DNA of 64,000 bases, from assembly GCA_963971575.1 (NCBI GenBank), contig OZ020611.1, positions 222,572,260 through 222,636,259 of the forward strand, read 5' to 3'. Shown piece after piece: positions 31,290 to 42,304 of this stretch. A program made the position numbers and the translations under genes. The number at the start of each line of letters is the position of its first letter. Position 1 is the stretch's first letter. The notes under the pieces were generated by a model. The model was given only the letters and a program-made list of their open reading frames with translations, was not told where the DNA came from and did not search any database. Origin of the DNA: Liopterus haemorrhoidalis. Taxonomy: Eukaryota; Arthropoda; Insecta; Coleoptera; Dytiscidae.

Positions 31290-31810
31290 ATGCGACATTT
31301 CATAATGAAAATTCGCGGCCAATTCGTTGTAATGTGGGACATAAGTAGAATTTCCAGTTCTCAGGCATTGGTCCAAATGAGCGTCAGTGAGGCCTGTTCG
31401 GTATTTTGATTTTAAGTATTTCATATTAGACCGACATATTCACAAGCATATGTCGACGCGCAGAGAGACTTCTATTTTAGAGCACATTTTCTCAACAATG
31501 GGTAGCTATTCCCATTCATCAAGTTCCAGAATTTTTCTTCGTTACGATGTGATTTTAATTCAATGTCATTTGTTATATTTATAAATTCCAATTCTAAGTC
31601 CTCCTTATTGGAAATACCGAAATATGTTGTGATTTTATTAGTCACATCATTCTCTCTTTCAGAAAAAGGACTGCTAAAAAATGTTAAAAATTCCTCCAAT
31701 TCGTAGAAGTCTTCAAATCTGGTATTAAATTCTTCCAATAATGTATCAAAATGTTTGGCAAATTGATGGGTGGTAGCATTTCCATCGCAATAATTTTCTA
31801 TTACCATTTT
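31290..31810 (-). pseudogene. hAT transposase C-terminal fragment (GTF2IRD2/ZBED-like)
   Basis: LEEFNTRFEDFYELEEFLTF, NEEKFWNLMNGNSYPLLRKC, then after a shift STYACEYVG, MKYLKSKYRTGLTDAHLDQC and LRTGNSTY are the C-terminal landmarks of this hAT group. The catalytic core is absent and two frameshifts are present. Confidence 0.8.
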
Positions 31811-32082
31811 TATATTGCTTGGGTAGGAAAAAAGTTGGAGTAACGAAAGTTGTGTGACAAAACAGGTGTGAAGAAAAAGTTAATTTTGGAAGATTAGTGA
31901 AGTGAAAGAAAAAGAGGAGGCGATAGGAAGAAGCGACTAGCAGTGGAGAAAGTGGAGAATTGCTATCCAGGAGGAAAGCCGAATGTATCCTTTATAATTG
32001 TATCTAATATAAAGTAAAATATTTAGAGGTTAAGTGTGTCAAAAAAATAGCAAGTAGACGTTTTAGTCTTTGGTGACACCTA

Positions 32083-33111
32083 GTGACCAAAAGACATACT
32101 ATAGATATTGATATCGGAGCAGGAAACACACCGGAGGCTAGCAACGGGAAAGTAGACAACCTGCAAGACTCCGAAGTAAGGAAAATGGACGAGAGTCAGG
32201 CGCGGTCACGAGCGGACAGTATAGGATCACTAACGGACAGGATGAGGAAAGCGATGGAGAAGGAGAAAAAGGAAGAGTTTAGAAAGTCAAGGAAGGCAGT
32301 TAGATCGCCAGTGACGATGAAGAGGAAAGTTGGGAGTAGAGCGATCAGTGAAGAGAAAGAATGCAGGGGGGAAGGAGAGGGAAGAAAGGAGAACCATATT
32401 GAAGGAATGTTGAAGGAGATCCTGGGGAGAATGCAAAAGGATAAAGACGAGATAAAGGAAGAAATAAGGATGATGGGTGAAGAATATGGTAGGAGGCAGG
32501 CAGAGCAGGCGGAAGAGATCAAGGGGCTGAAGTTAGAATTGGAGGACACAAGAAGAAGGCTAGAAATAATGGAAAAGAAGGAGTGTAAGCCGAGGTCGGG
32601 GGAACAGGAGGGTGAAGAATTAAAACAATTGGAAAAAAGGATGGAAGAGGTAGAGATAGGACATGAAAGGCGAGAAAGGGAAGCGAGGAGAAACAATATA
32701 GTAGTCAGAGGGGCAGAGTTGAGTAATATGGAGAATAAGGAGGTAGGAATTAAAAGAATGATAAAGGAGCTAACAGGGAAAGAAATGGAAGTAGGGAGAA
32801 TGCAGGAGATAGGAAGAGGAGATGGGAAAATGTGGTTGGTAAAATTGAAAAAGTGGGAAGATAAAAGGGACTTGATGAGGCAGAAAAGTAGGTTGACAGG
32901 AAAGAATCTGTACGTGGATGATGATCTAACAAAGAAGGAGAGAGAGATACAGAAAAAGCTATGGGGTATGGTGAGAGAAGAAAAGGAAAAAGGCAGACAA
33001 GCGAAGCTGGGATATATGAAAATACAAATAGATGGGAGATGGAAGAGGTGGAACGAGTTAAGGGGTGAGGTGGAGGAAACGCGGGATTTTCGGCAAGAGG
33101 GGAAGAGGTAG
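32083..33111 (+). CDS. LINE ORF1 protein: coiled coil plus RNA-binding region
   Basis: ORF1 of a non-LTR retrotransposon, which in relatives coats the element RNA and acts as a nucleic-acid chaperone. The most likely ATG is at 32185 (MDESQARSRADSIGS); the frame is open from 32083. Residues roughly 90-210 are almost entirely Glu/Lys/Arg/Leu with heptad-like spacing (a long coiled coil). Then ERREREARRNNIVVRGAE opens the RRM-like part, followed by MQEIGRGDGKMWLVKLKKW, KNLYVDDDLTKKEREIQKKL and KLGYMKIQIDGRWKRWNE. This layout matches ORF1 proteins of L1/Jockey-type insect LINEs, often misannotated in insect genomes because of their high charge. No stops; the only intact protein of this copy. Confidence 0.8.
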   Translation: MTKRHTIDIDIGAGNTPEASNGKVDNLQDSEVRKMDESQARSRADSIGSLTDRMRKAMEKEKKEEFRKSRKAVRSPVTMKRKVGSRAISEEKECRGEGEGRKENHIEGMLKEILGRMQKDKDEIKEEIRMMGEEYGRRQAEQAEEIKGLKLELEDTRRRLEIMEKKECKPRSGEQEGEELKQLEKRMEEVEIGHERREREARRNNIVVRGAELSNMENKEVGIKRMIKELTGKEMEVGRMQEIGRGDGKMWLVKLKKWEDKRDLMRQKSRLTGKNLYVDDDLTKKEREIQKKLWGMVREEKEKGRQAKLGYMKIQIDGRWKRWNELRGEVEETRDFRQEGKR

Positions 33112-33162
33112 AAGAGATAGCATAGCGGTAAGGGAAGGGGTGGGAAGGAGGACGAGAAAGAA

Positions 33163-33680
33163 GTGAAGGCAATCTTCTGGAATGTAGCAGGGATTAAAGG
33201 AAAGGATGAAGAATTTTGGGAATGTTTGAAGGAATTTGAGATAATAGGGTTGACGGAGACATGGATGGAGGATAAGGAACGGGAAGTATGGGAAGAAAAA
33301 GTACCGAAAGGGTGGGTAGGGAAAAGTCAAGGGGCGAAGAAGGAAAAGAAGAAAGGAAGGGCGATGGGGGTATCATCACGGAGTAAGGTGTGAGTTGTGT
33401 ATGGATGAAGAAGAGGCTTAGAAAGCGGAGGAGATAGTTGAGAGAAGGGTGAAGATAGGGAAGGAGGGGTGGCGAGTAGTCACAATGTACAACAGAAGAG
33501 GAAGTAAAGAGAAACTGAGGGAATTGGACGAAATTCTAGGAGAAGAGATGGAAGGAGACTGGATTGTAGTGGGAGGGATTTTAACGCAAGGATAGGAGAA
33601 ACGGGATGGGGAGGGACTGGGAGGAGAATGGGGTGGAACAATTCAAGGAGCGCAGGGAGATATAAGGAGGTCAGAACTTA
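33163..33680 (+). pseudogene. LINE ORF2 endonuclease fragment, frameshifted
   Basis: AIFWNVAGIKGKDEEFW and IIGLTETWMEDKER are the first two APE-type endonuclease motifs (Asn of NVAG, Glu of TETW). The frame breaks near 33380; afterwards GWRVVTMYNRRGSKEK, ELDEILGEEMEGDWIVVGG and, in another frame, DFNARIGETGWG (metal-binding Asp/Asn motif) can be read. Several frameshifts exclude activity. Confidence 0.8.
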
Positions 33681-33689
33681 GGGGTACTA

Positions 33690-33974
33690 AGCTACTTGAG
33701 GGGAGAAAGAGGAAGGTCCGGAGGGAGAGTTAGGAGGATTGCGACGCTAAGGTGCGGGAATGAAGAGAGAGGAAATAGATATTGGAGGAGACAGGAGGAT
33801 AAGATGTGCAGGATGTGCGGGGAGGAGGAGGAAGATGTAGAGCACCTCGCGAAAAGGTGTAGGGAGATGACAGAGTGGTCGGGGAGCACATTAAACCTGT
33901 TACACGAAGATGGAAGGGGGGAGAGCTGGGCGAGGGAATTAGAGGCAAGAAGGATTGAGATTGGGGACGGATAA
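33690..33974 (+). pseudogene. LINE ORF2 C-terminal fragment with CCHC motif
   Basis: IATLRCGNEERGNRYWR is followed by CRMCGEEEEDVEHLAKRC, the C-x2-C-x8-H-x4-C type motif near the end of ORF2 in many insect LINEs. It joins the endonuclease fragment directly, so the entire polymerase region was deleted. Confidence 0.78.
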
Positions 33975-34442
33975 CAGGAAGGGGTAAAGGAAGGAAGAAA
34001 GAGGCCCGGTGGGAAGCAGAATGGGGGAAATGGAAGGAAGGAAGGAAGGGGGCTGAGGTTACCTGGAAATGGGGAGGAAGGAAAGAAGATATGAGGAGGG
34101 GTGAAGAAATGGTTGGAAGGGAAGAGAATGGAATAAAATAAATTATAATGTAAAGTAATGATTTGTAATTGTAGTAAATACCCTAAACACCGAAAGGTCG
34201 AGGGGAAATAAAGGATTATATATATTTTATTATTGCTTTCTTTCATATTGGGTCTATATTGGGAATAGTTTTAAAATTTAGATTTACAATAAAATTTAAT
34301 GAATATTAAATTATATTTATTTATAAAACTATAAAACTTCTAGTCTTCTTGATAGTACTTTTATTACTAAAAGTGGCTCGGAAATAGAATTTCGCATGGA
34401 AATTGCTTCGCGGGCACCGCGTTGCCGACCCCTGGTCTATTG

Positions 34443-35110
34443 CCTACGTCGAAAGATACTGCACTTGATGATAATGGAATGCCATTTGGCACACGTGTTC
34501 CTTATAAAAATTAAATCATTTTGACCCGCAGCACCTATTTGTTAATCGAGGCAGATTCAAGATGGTGGCGAAACTAGCGCGCCAATTACGATAACGATAA
34601 CTTATTTTTATGATAGAGCGAAATAGTTAGATACATATTTGTACAATGGACCTTTAGCTACAATTTGCCGCGTCGTACGCGAATTTCCGTCACTTAGTTT
34701 ACAAGATACCGTCCATTCATTCTCAGACGCAAAAAAGTAATTTCCGAAATGGTTAACGAATTTCGTATGATATGGCTCGTTTTCTATTAATTTAATGCCG
34801 TAGATTACGAATCTCTTATCAAAATGGCGAAAATTTTAAATTTTGATAGATTTTTTTCCCAAATTCGAGACATGATGATATTCTCTATCACTGTAAATAT
34901 GCCTATATTAAATTTTGTTTCAATTCTTCTAGGGCATATCCTTGGCTACAAGAATATGTGTGGAATTTTTCTCTGCGGGGCGCCAAAATTAAGGTAGCGG
35001 CCGAAATGTGTAAAGTCTCAACTTCGTATTATTTTGACACTCTTTATAACGTTTTCGACCAAATCGAACCTGTAAATTATAAAAATGAAAACAGAAAATA
35101 ACCATACTTC
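34443..35110. repeat. Unclassified dispersed repeat R1, copy 2
   Basis: Homologous to 12955-13480 (see there): AAATTAAATCATTTTGACCC, a CACCTATTTGTTAATCGAGG segment, TACAATTTGCCGCGTCG, CACTTAGTTTACAAGATACC, CACTGTAAATATGCCTATATT. Longer than copy 1 because of extra segments. Function and superfamily unknown. Confidence 0.5.
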
Positions 35111-38100
35111 AAAAAATACATATGAGAGGGCACTTTAAATATATTTTTTTATACTCTCCACCCTAAAATTGATCTACATACAAATTTAAGAAAAAAATAA
35201 AATTTGAGAGATAATAACGTAGAACGATGATCACTAGGTATTAAGAAAGATGTCACGAGGTATTAAGAAGTGACATGCTCGAATACGCTAACTGGTAGTC
35301 AAATTATTGTACGAAATATTGCGGTACAGTTTGAACTTATTACGTATATTTTAGTGTTGAGTTTTTGTTACACATGTAGAAAGAAGGTGTCTATAGAAGC
35401 AGTACATTGCTTTTTTCGCAGTGTTTTTGGCTGTCATTTAAGAAAGGAGAAAGATAGGCCTCTTAGTTTTTTTACTTTTCCTTAAAAAAAGGTCCATGTG
35501 TTCTTAATATTAAGTCCAAATTTTGTTTTTTAAGTACAAACCTGCGTCTCCTACCTCTTTTATTTGCGGGATATAAAGTATTACTTGAGTCGCTCCGAAA
35601 TGTAGTTGAGCTGAATTTGGCATAATTTTTGCAACTGCATATTGCGAGAATTTGGGATGCAGTCGTGTGTATAGTATTTCCAAAAGGAATTGACCCCTCT
35701 TGATTCCAATAATGACTGACATTATAACCATTATACCTTCTGAGTTTATGTTTCTGTTAACAATAGTTGCGAGGACCGTAATAATTATTTAAAATAAATG
35801 TGTTTTCTTATAAGCTATTTAGAATGAGTTGTATATACTCACATGACATTCCTTCACATTTTTATCACGCTTGGTTATATTGAAATTATAAATATAGGCA
35901 TGTGTAAAAATCGTTTTGTTTTAAAGTCTTTATAGTCTATATTAAATACTTCAAATTTGCACAAAAAAAAATCATTCTGTTTTTGAAATTGTCAATTTAT
36001 GGTAATTTAAAATTATTAATATATTAATCATTATCACTATTATCATTGTTTATATCACTCTCAGAGTTTGTGTCACTACCATTGTTATTTAAATTAATAA
36101 TTATTCTGACTCCAAATCACCTTGCACAGATTCACTATTTTCACTACAGAAATTAGGAATTTCATCAAAATCAAATGGGCGCTAAAAAGCCATGTTGTTA
36201 ATGTATGCACGCTATGAACGTGGAAAATTAACTAACAAACAAGTATTATATATTATGTGTATAACAACCCCTAAAATTTAGAAACAATAGGAATATAAAT
36301 TTGGAAAATATCCTTAATGGTTTTTAAGAAACTTCAGTTGAACTAGTGTTATATCTATTCAATTTAAATTTAAAATTCCCATAATACCTCTTATATTCCG
36401 TTTACAGGTGTTTCTCCTCTAAAATTCTCCTCAAAATATAAACTGGTTGGTCAGGGTTGAAATTTATGATGCAAAAAAGCATGGCTTATGCTAATCACGG
36501 TGAAGTTTCCCGTCCAGTTTCACATTCAAATGTCACTGTGACAGATGAATGGCTCTGTAATCTTCCCACATATTTTTTGTGTTTGACCCCCCCAGATTTG
36601 AATTAGTTTGCCAAATTTTTATCTGCTGGTTAGAGTGGTCTTAATAATGAAGGCATGTGAAATGTACATTTTCCGAACTTTCCGTTTTGCGCGAATATGA
36701 GCATCATGTTTAAAGTAATTTTTTGCACCTTAAACAGAAAGACTCCAAAATGAAAAAAGCTTATTCTAGCAGCAAAAAACCTGCTCTATCCAATGGTTGT
36801 AGAAAAAATAAAATCGAAGGTGACCCATTTTGTGATATTTAGCTCTGAAAATAGGTCAGATTTGCTCATTTTGACTTTGGTGGCATTTTTGCAGGCAAAT
36901 ATCTTAGCAAGCAAATGAACATGGAAGCTAATACTTAAGCAATGCTTTGATGTTCATATGAATAATAAGCTGGTTTGAAATAAAGCTGTCAAAAGCTTTT
37001 CTCATTAAGTTATGGAAAGTCAAAGTATGGCTTAAACTCATTACGATGAATTTTTTTGGCCACTTCCAGGTCATATTGTGTCAAGTACACACATTAATAA
37101 GCTTTGATACTATAGTTTTTGTGTTCAGCAGAAAAATTTGAACAAGAGTATGCAATTTCAGAGTGCTAGCTGCTTTAGTTGTGCAACAGAAGCATGTGAA
37201 ACTTTGCCGATTATTGACGAACGAGCCACACCGCGGCCGAATGACTTCCATAGGCAAGCCCCTGGTGCCCCACCTATACTACATATGGAGCTAAAACTTT
37301 ACAGATCATCATTTCAAACATATATGTATACACCCATAAAGTTTCAGCAAAATTGGAGATGGTCGAGCAGGGACCTCTAGACCAATTGACATGGAATGAC
37401 CCAGCAACGAGTTTTGGGATTACTGCCATAAACCCGTTACGGCATTGTTAGGCTTCTCAACAAGAGTGGCCATTTCATTTTGGAAATACTATACTTAATT
37501 CCACTTGCTTCTGAGTCTGACGGTTCTCTTCGAGCCTGAATTGTGAGATCAATAGAAACTTGTTGAAGTCTATCAAATCCCATATAATGAAAAAGTATTT
37601 TTTTTACAAATACATAATGTTTTTCTGGAAGAATTACATATGAGGAGGTAAAAAAGTGTTCATATATGTGAACATATGGAAAGAAAAACCCTAATTAACA
37701 ATATTTTAACAACTTTTTGTTTATTACTGTTCAGTAATTGGTATTGTAAAGCAATGGTAATAAGGATGAAAATAAAATCTTTTCTGCAAATGTGTTATTT
37801 TTAAAAAGAAACAGGATACCCATATTAGTTACGGTCAATAAAATACCACTACACAAATAAAGCGACGTTAATTTATTCAAAGAACAATTAATAGATTCAA
37901 AGGCGTCACTTAAATAAAACTACTTAAGTATGAGTCTGTGGCGGACTGGATTAACTAGGATCTAAACGCCTGTTTTATTTTCTTTCAATTATTTGCTTTA
38001 TTTTCCATTAATACTTACGAGGAATTTGCTGCGACTTGAAATGGTAGCTACATTTTATTATATTTTAGTGCTACTGTAGATAAGAGTGTTTACCAAATGT

Positions 38101-38214
38101 TTCCTTGGTTCAAATTTGCCCAAAATGGGAAATGTAATGTAAATTTCAGACCAATGGACTATTTAATTAAAATTAAAAGTGGTTAACATTCCCTAACCTT
38201 GTTACTCCCTAACG
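35111..38214. other. About 3.1 kb without recognised genes or repeats
   Basis: The longest anonymous stretch in the window. Short frames (for example 35270-35485 plus, 37138-37380 plus) have no recognisable motif. Around 36100-36180 the minus strand has an acidic run (APFDFDEIPNFCSENSES) that could be a decayed coding fragment. Composition between 36380 and 37500 is less AT-extreme than the surroundings, which could mean an old element or exon that I do not recognise. Confidence 0.4.
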
Positions 38215-38379
38215 CAGTGTTTCGCAAAGAGTGTGCCGCAAAATTTTCCAGGTTTAGAATTTTTTTTTTTTTGATTAGGTCGTATTCATCGGCACTATCA
38301 GCCTAGCATTCTATACTAACATATCCATGTTGACAATAGTGGAACTACCTCCATTAATAACAAACAACGGCCGAGTTAA

Positions 38380-39232
38380 TTGAAAAAGTTCAAAGATGAA
38401 CAACTGCAAGTTCTATTGAAAAACAAACCTGCTCAAACGCTCAAAAAAATTGGCTGAACCGATTGAAGTCGATATATTTCACGAAATTTCACGACGTTTA
38501 CAAGCCTTGAAAAAGATCCAGAAAGAAGGGAGATAACTGCCACATGAATTGTCCGAAAATGCTATTGCTAATCTTTGACATCTTTATTTTTTGCTGGCAA
38601 GGCGTAAGGTGTTTCTTAAGCCTGGAACAGAATGAACAGCGCGCTGTCATTTGCGACAGCGTTGCGTAGCGCCGTTGATAATTTTCGCCTGCACACAATG
38701 CAATAATTTTTAACGCCGTCAAGTGTCACTTGACAACCTATATCTGTGTTTATACATGCGCTTTCTTTTATTAAAAGTATAATGGATGATGAAGACTTGT
38801 GTGTGATGTTATTTATGTTGTATGCAAGTTATTTATACATACAAACACTTTACCATTCAGTAAAAACTGAGGTTAGGTGTTCTGCATCAACGTTCAACGG
38901 CGTCAAAAGTTGGAAGTTGACGAACATTCAGTATCAACGGCGTTCGAACGCTGTAGGACGTTGTCCATTCTGTGCACTTGCGTACGACAGCTTGGTTTTA
39001 ACTTTCTTCTGACAGATAGCGCCGTACGAACGGCGTCAACGCGCCGTCAAACTCGTTCCATTCTGTTTCCCACTTTATGGCGTATCGTAACCGGTGATGA
39101 ACAATGGATCTATTTCGACAACCCGAAACGTAAGAAATCATGGATAGATTCTGATCAACCATCAACGTCGACACCAAAGTGAAACATGCACGGTCACAAA
39201 GCAATGCAGTCTATTTATTGGGGTATGGAGGG
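38380..39232 (+). pseudogene. Mariner transposase fossil split by a TTAA element
   Basis: Left part (38380-38615): KFKDEQLQVLLKNKPAQTL, RLQALEKIQKEGR, then LPHELSENAIANL and LLARRKVF, the second helix-turn-helix and linker of a mariner. Right part (39074-39232): RIVTGDEQWIYFDNPKRKKS (first catalytic Asp block), DQPSTSTPK, a stop, then NMHGHKAMQSIYWGMEGV. Removing the TTAA element restores the order seen in mariner proteins. Stops and shifts show that it is dead; the C-terminal half is missing. Confidence 0.85.
38620..39073 (+). mobile_element. TTAA-flanked MITE, copy 2
   Basis: TTAA at 38616-38619 and a mutated TTTA at 39074-39077. Same ends (GCCTGGAACAGAATG, CATTCTGTTTCCCAC), same CGGCGTC motifs and the same ATGGATGATGAAGACTTG block as copy 1. 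Inserted in a mariner fossil. Confidence 0.85.
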
Positions 39233-39374
39233 TGTCATGTATAATATTATTTAACAAATTTTATGTTATAATACTTAATTTTAATTCGAATACCTAATAC
39301 CATTATTTGGGTTTCTAAATATGTGCAGTATTTTTTTTATAAAGCAAGGTTCACTAAGATTTTGAAAATTGCGC

Positions 39375-39455
39375 CTCTGCCCGGGAGCGAACCCTAGTTT
39401 GCTGCGTAGCAAGCGAGCAAGCTAACCATTAGACCAGGATACGCTTTTGTGCATT
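39375..39455 (-). other. tRNA-like module inside HINE-A copy D
   Basis: The best preserved of the three: on the minus strand, GCGTATCCTGGTCTAATGG, TTAGCTTGCTCGC and CTAGGGTTCGCTCCCGGG give recognisable A and B boxes of a tRNA-Glu/Asp-like sequence. No CCA-ready acceptor stem is visible, so it is not called as a tRNA gene. Confidence 0.65.
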
Positions 39456-39576
39456 TAGCTATAACTTTTGTGCATCGTCAACAAAAAAACACAAAAGATG
39501 CGTTTTCTCCCTAAAACATAATCTGATCAAAAATTCCTGTTGTACTATTCCGGTTCACACCAATGTACATTACTTA

Positions 39577-39704
39577 TGGCCGGTTGCTAAAGTAAGAATT
39601 ATCCCTAACTCAAGTTAAAATCATTTGTTTTTGTATGTTGTAACATATAAAAACAAATTATTTTAACTTGAGTTAGAGAAAATTATTACGTTAACAACCC
39701 GACA
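39577..39704. mobile_element. 128-bp palindromic MITE with TA flanks
   Basis: TA at 39575-39576 and 39705-39706. The two arms (TGGCCGGTTGCTAAAGTAAG, then CTAACTCAAGTTAAAATCA; and inverted TGTCGGGTTGTTAACGTAAT, then CTAACTCAAGTTAAAATAA) cover nearly the whole element. Its absence from the same place in HINE-A copies A, B and C shows the empty site directly. Confidence 0.85.
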
Positions 39705-39925
39705 TATTTTCATATTTTTAGTTTTAACTATCTGGGCTACAGGTGTGGGACAAAATTTGTTTTGCACAATTTTGGTAAAAATCGCATCAAAATAATTTAT
39801 TTTGCAAAAATAAAATTTTGATCGTTAATCTACGTATATTTCATTTGATAACCTATTCAGGATTTAAAAAAAAAAAAATCGATGAGCACATATTTGTTTC
39901 TATTTTTAGGAGATATGTTTTTTAG

Positions 39926-39928
<3 letters not shown>

Positions 39929-39957
<29 letters not shown>

Positions 39958-39976
39958 CATAATAATAATAATAACT
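39929..39976. repeat. (AAT)n microsatellite
   Basis: AATAAT repeats with one ATC interruption inside HINE-A copy D. Confidence 0.9.
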
Positions 39977-40110
39977 CTCTAGGTTTAGCCGTTTGGCTAC
40001 ATATCTCTAGGTTTAGCCGTTTGGCTACAATTTTTACCGAACATAAAGACAGAAAGACGACAAAATGACGGTATAAGGTTTTTTTGGTCATACCTGCAAA
40101 ACCCTAAAAA

Positions 40111-40991
40111 TGGGTCGGAATGATTCTTACGTCCTTAGCAACTTCACGCCTGAGGCGAGTGCTTCACTCGCCACACCCTAGATCCAGCCCTACTGTAGAG
40201 CACAATTCGCAGTTCACAATATTTGACCGAATATTTTTTCATAAATGTGGTAGATCTGTAATTTAAAATTATGTAACTATATAATTAAATATTGTTTAAA
40301 ATCATATTGTAGAAAGATTAATTCATTTTAAAAATCATGAGTGTCAGAACTTTAAAAAAGTTTGCTCCATATACCTACTTTTGAAAAGGAACTTGGCCTT
40401 AAGACAATAACCATGACATGTCATAATAACGCCTTAATACATTTAACAAAAACATAATTAAACATGCAAAATATACAAAAAATGTAATCAACATTTTCCT
40501 GTAATATCCTGCATATTTCCCATACCAACCTAAAAAAACAATTGCCCCTGCAAGTAAAACATAACAACGTATATTAACCAACTGAAGTAAAATAAAAACA
40601 TCTAAAACAGTCACTAACACCATCATTACACGTCCTTTCACTTGTTTAACATAAGATAACTGGTGATTCGCAGCCCACTAGATAGCGGTTAGCTGCAGGG
40701 AGATTGTTGAAAAAACAAAAGACATCCCATCATCATCTGAATGACAGTGTAGATACGGTGATGTTACGGTCGTGATGTGGGCGCTACGTTGGGCGACTGA
40801 TGTGGGATGCCCAGAACAACACGTGCCCCGAACACAGATGGTGTGCGATATAACAGTGGTTTCAGTACAGTAATTTGACTCTTTTTGTTTGACAGAGTGG
40901 ATTATGTCATTAAAGACCAATTTGAGTATTAGAACAGAGCAATATTTTGCATACCGCAATTTTGCGATGTGAAGAAAGTTTAAAATGTATA
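40111..40991. other. No recognised feature
   Basis: AT-rich DNA between HINE-A copy D and the DD41D mariner. Minus frames at 40399-40641 and 40678-41076 have no recognisable motif. Confidence 0.45.
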
Positions 40992-40993
40992 TA

Positions 40994-42302
40994 CAAGGTG
41001 TCTCAAAAGAAATTTTATATTTATTTAGCTTACTGCGTGAACGCAACGTATCCGAGGGGCGCGGGGGTTTTGTCAATCGGTAGCCTGGCTCTTGGGAATT
41101 CTGTCGCTATGGAGCGTTTCTCGGGAGCAGACCGCGCGTTATGCGTGCGAGAGTTTTACAAAAACGGTGATTCGGCGATTGTAGCGCGTAGAAAATTCTG
41201 CAGTATTCGAGGTTTTCGCCACTTAAATGATGCGCCAAGCATTCCTCTCATTCGACATTGGGTTAAAAAGTTTGAAGAGACTGGTACAATGCTGGATAAA
41301 TCAAAATCCGGGCGACCTAGGTCATCAAGAACGGTAGAAAACGTGGAGAGTGTTAATCAGTCTGTTCGTGACGACCCGAACCTTTCAATTCGGAAGCGCG
41401 CAAGTGCTTTAAATGTGCATAGATCATCATTACATCGCATTATGCACAAAGACCTAAAGCTGCACCCCTTCAAATTCAATTGGTGCAAGAATTAAAGCCC
41501 CAAGATGCCAGTCAGAGGCTTAATTTCGTAAATCAGGTGATTGAGCGATTTTCAACGTTTACCAACATTTTGTTTTCGGATGGAGCTCATTTTCATCTTA
41601 ATGGCCACGTAAATAAGCAGAACTGCCGCTACTGGAGTGCAACGAATCCGAAACGCAAACATCAGAAACCCCTACATTCGCCTAAAGTGACCGTATGGGC
41701 TGCGATGTCGGCGCGAGGAATTATCGGCCCTTACTTTTTTGAAGACGAAAGTGGGCGTGCATTTACAGTGAATTCAGAGCGTTATGTGGAGATGTTAGAC
41801 AACTTCTTGGTACCTGAACTGCAAAACTTTCCTGGCTATAATCAAAGAACATGGTTCCAACAGGACGGAGCAACTTCACACACGTCCAATATGTCTCTGC
41901 CACGTGTTCGTGAAATTTTCTCAGGCAAATTGATCTCCCGGAGAGGTGACATAAATTGGCCTCCACGCAGTCAAGATTTAACCCCTATGGACTTTTTCCT
42001 ATGGGGTTATCTTAAATCTAAAGTTTACGCCAATAAACCGACTTCACTGGCGCATTTGAAAGAAAATATCCGTCACGAAATGGCAGCCATCCCTCAGTCC
42101 ACCTGCCGAGACGTCATAAGTAATTTTACTGTTCGATTAAATGAGTGCCGAGAACGCGTGGGTCTACATTTAGACGATATTATTTTTAAGAAATAAATCC
42201 CCAAAAAGTGTATTTTAATAATTAATAAACATTTTTTCTATATACGGCTTACTTTTTTTTTAATCGATCCACTAAATATAAAATTTCATTTGAGATACCT
42301 TG
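40994..42302 (+). mobile_element. DD41D mariner-like element, copy 2
   Basis: TA at 40992-40993 and 42303-42304; ends CAAGGTGTCTCAAAAGAA and the inverse of CAAGGTATCTCAAATGAA. Length 1309 bp. Very similar to copy 1. Confidence 0.92.
41109..42196 (+). pseudogene. DD41D transposase, one frameshift
   Basis: Same protein as in copy 1, starting at MERFSGADRALC (41109). A one-base deletion near 41471 (CACCCCTTCAAATTC here, CACCCCTACAAAATTC in copy 1) separates the DNA-binding half from the catalytic half. All three catalytic Asp are present (FSDGAHF, QQDGATS, TPMDFF), but the residue after the first Asp is Gly instead of Glu. Unlike copy 1, the C-terminus is complete: CRDVISNFTVRLNECRERVG then LHLDDIIFKK. 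Copies 1 and 2 complement each other in showing what the family protein looked like. Confidence 0.9.
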
Positions 42303-42304
42303 TA

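Larger units (their letters stand above)
31821..34230 (+). mobile_element. L1-like LINE with internal deletion, inserted in the hAT element
   Basis: TATTGCTT occurs at 31813-31820 and 34231-34238, a plausible short target duplication. Inside are a 5' leader, a complete ORF1 (32083-33111), the beginning of ORF2 (endonuclease) and then directly the ORF2 C-terminus; the reverse transcriptase is missing. The plus strand is strikingly purine-rich throughout, which gives spurious Pro/Ser-rich minus-strand frames. AATAAAGGATT lies just before the 3' end. Confidence 0.85.
31119..34434 (-). mobile_element. hAT element interrupted by an L1-like LINE
   Basis: Left end CAGGGGGCGGCAACCTTTTT, right end the inverse of CAGGGGTCGGCAACGCGG. 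Target duplication GTCTAGTG (31111-31118) and GTCTATTG (34435-34442) with one mismatch. Without the 2.4-kb LINE insertion it measures about 0.9 kb and retains a transposase C-terminal fragment on the minus strand. Confidence 0.88.
39250..40110 (-). mobile_element. HINE-A copy D, 3'-truncated
   Basis: The 5' end at the right is ATACCTGCAAAACCCTAAAAA (about 40090-40110). The GTCT array has almost vanished (ACATAAAGACAGAAAGACG), and a partial duplication of CTAGGTTTAGCCGTTTGGC is present at 39977-40028. The body runs back to about 39250, where it meets the mariner fossil without the 3' subterminal repeat or hairpin. It contains a palindromic MITE and an AAT microsatellite. Confidence 0.8.

Noticed and set aside
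32196..33379. Ser/Pro/Leu-rich minus-strand frames
   Set aside because: They are antisense shadows of the purine-rich LINE coding strand.
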